A stretch of DNA of 64,000 nt, taken from the NCBI GenBank assembly GCA_017983695.1, contig JAGOAX010000009.1:1-64000 (forward strand), read 5' to 3'. The notes under the pieces were generated by a model. That model was not told the DNA's origin. It was given only the letters and a program-made list of their open reading frames with translations, and made no database searches. Both the position numbers and the translations under genes were made by a program. This document shows, one piece after another, positions 61,601 through 64,000 of this stretch; the first letter of the stretch is position 1; every line of letters begins with the position of its first letter. Source of the DNA: Ferruginibacter sp. Lineage in GTDB: Bacteria; Bacteroidota; Bacteroidia; Chitinophagales; Chitinophagaceae.

Positions 61601-62629
61601 ATGTTTGCTAATAAATACAGGTATGTTTTTATAATAATTCTGGCCGCTTATACTTATTTAAATACGGTATTATGTGAGGTTTACAAATACTTTAATATTC
61701 CCATAGAATGGTATGTAGCTTTTGCCACCATTACAATAATTACACTACTTATTTGGGAAAGCAGCAGGTTGATTGAACCGTTTTTTAAAAAATTAATCAA
61801 CCGCCAAAAAAACAAAATAAAAACGCTGGTGTTATTTTTTATTACGGGCAGTTTGTTTACCACCCTCATTACAATTAGCGTAGTATTTTTTGTAAGTATG
61901 GGTTTACACAATTACAGGTTTAAGCAAACAATAATTCCGCTAAAATTAAATTTAATTTATGCCTGGCTGGCCAACCTGTTGTTTCATTTATTAAATGCCA
62001 TTAAATTTTATTTTACCGAGTATAAAACTAAATGGATGGAGGCAGAGGAATTAAAAAGAATATCGGCACAGGCAGAATTACAATTGGTAAAAAGCCAGAT
62101 TAACCCTCATTTTTTATTTAATAATCTAAATGTACTGTCGGCATTAATTATGAAAAATAATGAAGAGGCCAATAAGTTTATTGAAGAGTTTTCTAAAGTT
62201 TACCGCTATATTTTAAACAACCACGATAAAGAATTAGTAGATATAAAAACAGAACTGGAATTTATAAAACCCTATATTTTTTTATTACAAAAAAGATTTG
62301 CCGTAGGGCTGGAGATAACGATTGAAGTACCCGAAGCCTACGAAAAATTTTATGTAATACCAGCTTCTTTACAAATGCTTATAGAAAATGCCATTAAGCA
62401 TAATGTGATAAGTAAAACAAAACCACTGCATATTGATGTGCATATCAATGGTAATAATACCATTGTAGTATCTAACAATTTGCAGCTGCGCCAATCGGTA
62501 GATAACTCTACCCAAATAGGATTAGCCAATATTATTAAACGTTACCAGTTGGTAAGTGGTAAAAACGTAATGGTAAAAAATGATTCTGCAGACTTTACTG
62601 TAGCACTGCCACTGCTTACTTTAAATTAA
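61601..62629 (+). CDS. LytS-type sensor histidine kinase
   Basis: This 342-residue kinase has four membrane segments in its first 135 residues and the His_kinase signature with the phospho-acceptor His in KSQINPHFLFNNLNVLSAL. The ATPase part is compact (LQMLIENAIKHNVI). It lacks an extracellular sensor domain. The LytTR regulator follows by 8 bp, so the two form one two-component system of the kind common in Bacteroidota; the signal is unknown. Confidence 0.93.
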   Translation: MFANKYRYVFIIILAAYTYLNTVLCEVYKYFNIPIEWYVAFATITIITLLIWESSRLIEPFFKKLINRQKNKIKTLVLFFITGSLFTTLITISVVFFVSMGLHNYRFKQTIIPLKLNLIYAWLANLLFHLLNAIKFYFTEYKTKWMEAEELKRISAQAELQLVKSQINPHFLFNNLNVLSALIMKNNEEANKFIEEFSKVYRYILNNHDKELVDIKTELEFIKPYIFLLQKRFAVGLEITIEVPEAYEKFYVIPASLQMLIENAIKHNVISKTKPLHIDVHINGNNTIVVSNNLQLRQSVDNSTQIGLANIIKRYQLVSGKNVMVKNDSADFTVALPLLTLN

Positions 62630-62637
62630 AATGTGCC

Positions 62638-63399
62638 ATGACAATTTTAATTGTAGAAGACGAACAATTAGCCCAGGAAAGATTACAGCTTTTAGTAAAA
62701 AATTACGATGCAGCTATAAATATTGTTGGTTGCCTGGAAAGTGTGGAAGAAACTGTACAGTGGCTTAATACCAAACCCCACCCCGATTTAATATTACTGG
62801 ATATACACTTATCTGACGGGCAAAGTTTTGAAATTTTTAAGCGTACCACCACACAAAAACCTGTCATTTTTACTACGGCCTACGAAAACTACGCTATTGA
62901 TGCTTTTAAATTATTTAGTGTAGATTATATTTTAAAACCCATTACAGCCGAAGGACTTGCTGCCGCATTAAACAAATACAAAAACCTAACAGCAGCTTTT
63001 GCACCTAAAGATTATCAGTTGCTGATGGAGCAGGTAAAAGATAATTTTTCTATTAATTATAAAAGCCGCTTTTTAGCTAAAGTGGGCCAGCGTTTATTTT
63101 TTATAGCCGCAGCAGAAGTGGCTTACTTTGCTGCCGACAATAAAATTGTTTTTTTAATTGATAAAGAAGGCAACCGTTTTGTAATAAACACTACTATAGA
63201 AAAATTAGAAGCCGAATTAAATCCCAAAGATTTTTTCAGGCTCAACCGGAAAATAATTATTAATGCAGGCGCTATTGATCAGATAAAACCTTATCACAGT
63301 AACCGGCTTAAACTACTGGTAAAAGGAATTCCTGTTTCCGAAGAAATTATTATCAGCCGGGAAAGAGTCGCTGATTTTAAACAATGGGCCGATACCTGA
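62638..63399 (+). CDS. LytTR-family response regulator
   Basis: This 253-residue regulator has a receiver domain (VEDEQLAQERL, phospho-acceptor Asp in LILLDIHLSDG, TTAYENYAIDAF, and Lys in ILKPI) and a C-terminal LytTR DNA-binding domain (about 150-250; YFAADNKIVFLIDKEG, FFRLNRKIIINAGAIDQI). Its partner is the LytS-type kinase directly upstream. Confidence 0.94.
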   Translation: MTILIVEDEQLAQERLQLLVKNYDAAINIVGCLESVEETVQWLNTKPHPDLILLDIHLSDGQSFEIFKRTTTQKPVIFTTAYENYAIDAFKLFSVDYILKPITAEGLAAALNKYKNLTAAFAPKDYQLLMEQVKDNFSINYKSRFLAKVGQRLFFIAAAEVAYFAADNKIVFLIDKEGNRFVINTTIEKLEAELNPKDFFRLNRKIIINAGAIDQIKPYHSNRLKLLVKGIPVSEEIIISRERVADFKQWADT

Positions 63400-63453
63400 T
63401 CCGTAATCTTACAATTTGAAAAATAATACAGAACTTAGGGCAAATTAATTCTA

Positions 63454-64000
63454 ATGCTCCACGTTACCCATTTATCTAAAGATAAAAAACTTAAAAAAAT
63501 AATTGAGCTGCAGGAACCTTATGTGCTGGTGAAGAGAAAAAATGTATACCTGCATTTATGTACTTCTATAATGAGCCAGCAATTAAGTACTAAAGTTGCA
63601 GATGTTTTTCATAACCGTTTTTTAGCCCTGTATAAAACGAAGTCGCCAACAGCCGAACAGATTGCCGCAACACCTTTTGAAACATTAAGAGGCATCGGGC
63701 TGAGTAATGCTAAGGCCAACTATGTATTAAACGTGTGTAATTTTTTTATTGCAGAAAAAATTACAGATACCCGGTTGTATAAAATGAGTAACGAAGAACT
63801 GATCAAATATCTTAGCCAGATAAAAGGAGTTGGACAGTGGACGGTGGAAATGATACTGATGTTTACTTTAGGCAGAGAAGATGTTTTTCCATTAGATGAT
63901 CTGGGTATACAACAAGCCATTTGTAAATTATACAAGATAGATGCGGAAGACAAAAAGCTGATGAAAGAAAAAATGCTGGCTGCAGCAAAAAAATGGAGCC
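63454..64000 (+). CDS. DNA-3-methyladenine glycosylase (AlkA/HhH-GPD), partial
   Basis: This frame runs from the ATG at 63454 off the window edge (182 codons seen). The helix-hairpin-helix and catalytic region is complete: LRGIGLSNAKANYV, then QIKGVGQWTVEMILMFTLGREDVFPLDDLGIQQAI, with the Asp in PLDDLG as the probable catalytic residue. It is the short AlkA-type glycosylase, which removes alkylated bases in base-excision repair. The C-terminal end is beyond the window. Confidence 0.9.
   Translation, partial: MLHVTHLSKDKKLKKIIELQEPYVLVKRKNVYLHLCTSIMSQQLSTKVADVFHNRFLALYKTKSPTAEQIAATPFETLRGIGLSNAKANYVLNVCNFFIAEKITDTRLYKMSNEELIKYLSQIKGVGQWTVEMILMFTLGREDVFPLDDLGIQQAICKLYKIDAEDKKLMKEKMLAAAKKWS

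Overview
The window looks like chromosomal DNA from a Bacteroidota member, most likely a Chitinophagaceae-type organism. It is AT-rich and gene-dense. Its starts lack Shine-Dalgarno sequences but are often preceded by the Bacteroidota -7 box TAnnTTTG, in several places so close that the mRNA would be nearly leaderless. Many products are lipoproteins or exported proteins of Bacteroidota type (S41 and S9 peptidases, BNR/Asp-box protein, fasciclin protein, TlpA-like redoxin, LytS/LytTR pair).

Bases 1 to about 4036 look like an accessory island lying against the 3' end of a tRNA-Phe gene. It holds the start of a patatin-like phospholipase (minus strand) and, divergently, a tight four-gene operon: a PD-(D/E)XK nuclease-like protein, a QatB-like protein with an MGTS amino terminus, a QueC/QatC-like PP-loop enzyme and an unrecognised 209-residue protein. 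This resembles the Qat anti-phage system, but the usual QatA ATPase and QatD TatD-type nuclease are absent and other genes hold their places. It is the best candidate for an undescribed system in the window. The tRNA has a C5-A68 mismatch in its acceptor stem, as if its 3' end had been replaced by an integrating element.

From 4.2 to 31 kb the content is mainly housekeeping and envelope genes: recQ, kdsD, two S41 lipoproteins, mannose-1-phosphate guanylyltransferase, a methionine-type aminotransferase with a nitrilase-family amidase, thiL, an inositol-monophosphatase-family gene, two glycosyltransferases, aspartate-type aminotransferase, a large Asp-box protein, an M20 amidohydrolase, an S9 peptidase, msrB and adk. 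A four-helix-bundle (23S IVS-type) gene sits between 31-bp inverted repeats and looks like a small mobile unit.

From 30.6 to 41 kb there is a paaZ/enoyl-CoA hydratase pair, then an inorganic-carbon cluster: a SulP transporter, a beta-carbonic anhydrase, dabA and dabB. From 41 to 49.8 kb, on the minus strand, there is a type I secretion-like set (TolC, HlyD, and an ABC protein with badly degenerate ATPase motifs) headed by a small exported peptide, then fabG, a GxxExxY-protein remnant, a GH3-family gene and an lptB with an unusual C-terminal extension.

The right part holds metF, a parvulin-type foldase, a TlpA-like protein, rlmD, an active and an apparently inactive rhomboid, an EEP-family hydrolase, cysS, a fasciclin lipoprotein, a LytS/LytTR two-component pair and the start of an AlkA-type DNA glycosylase. 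Two conserved enzymes, the nitrilase-family amidase and RlmD, carry in-frame insertions of GC-rich palindromic repeat DNA.
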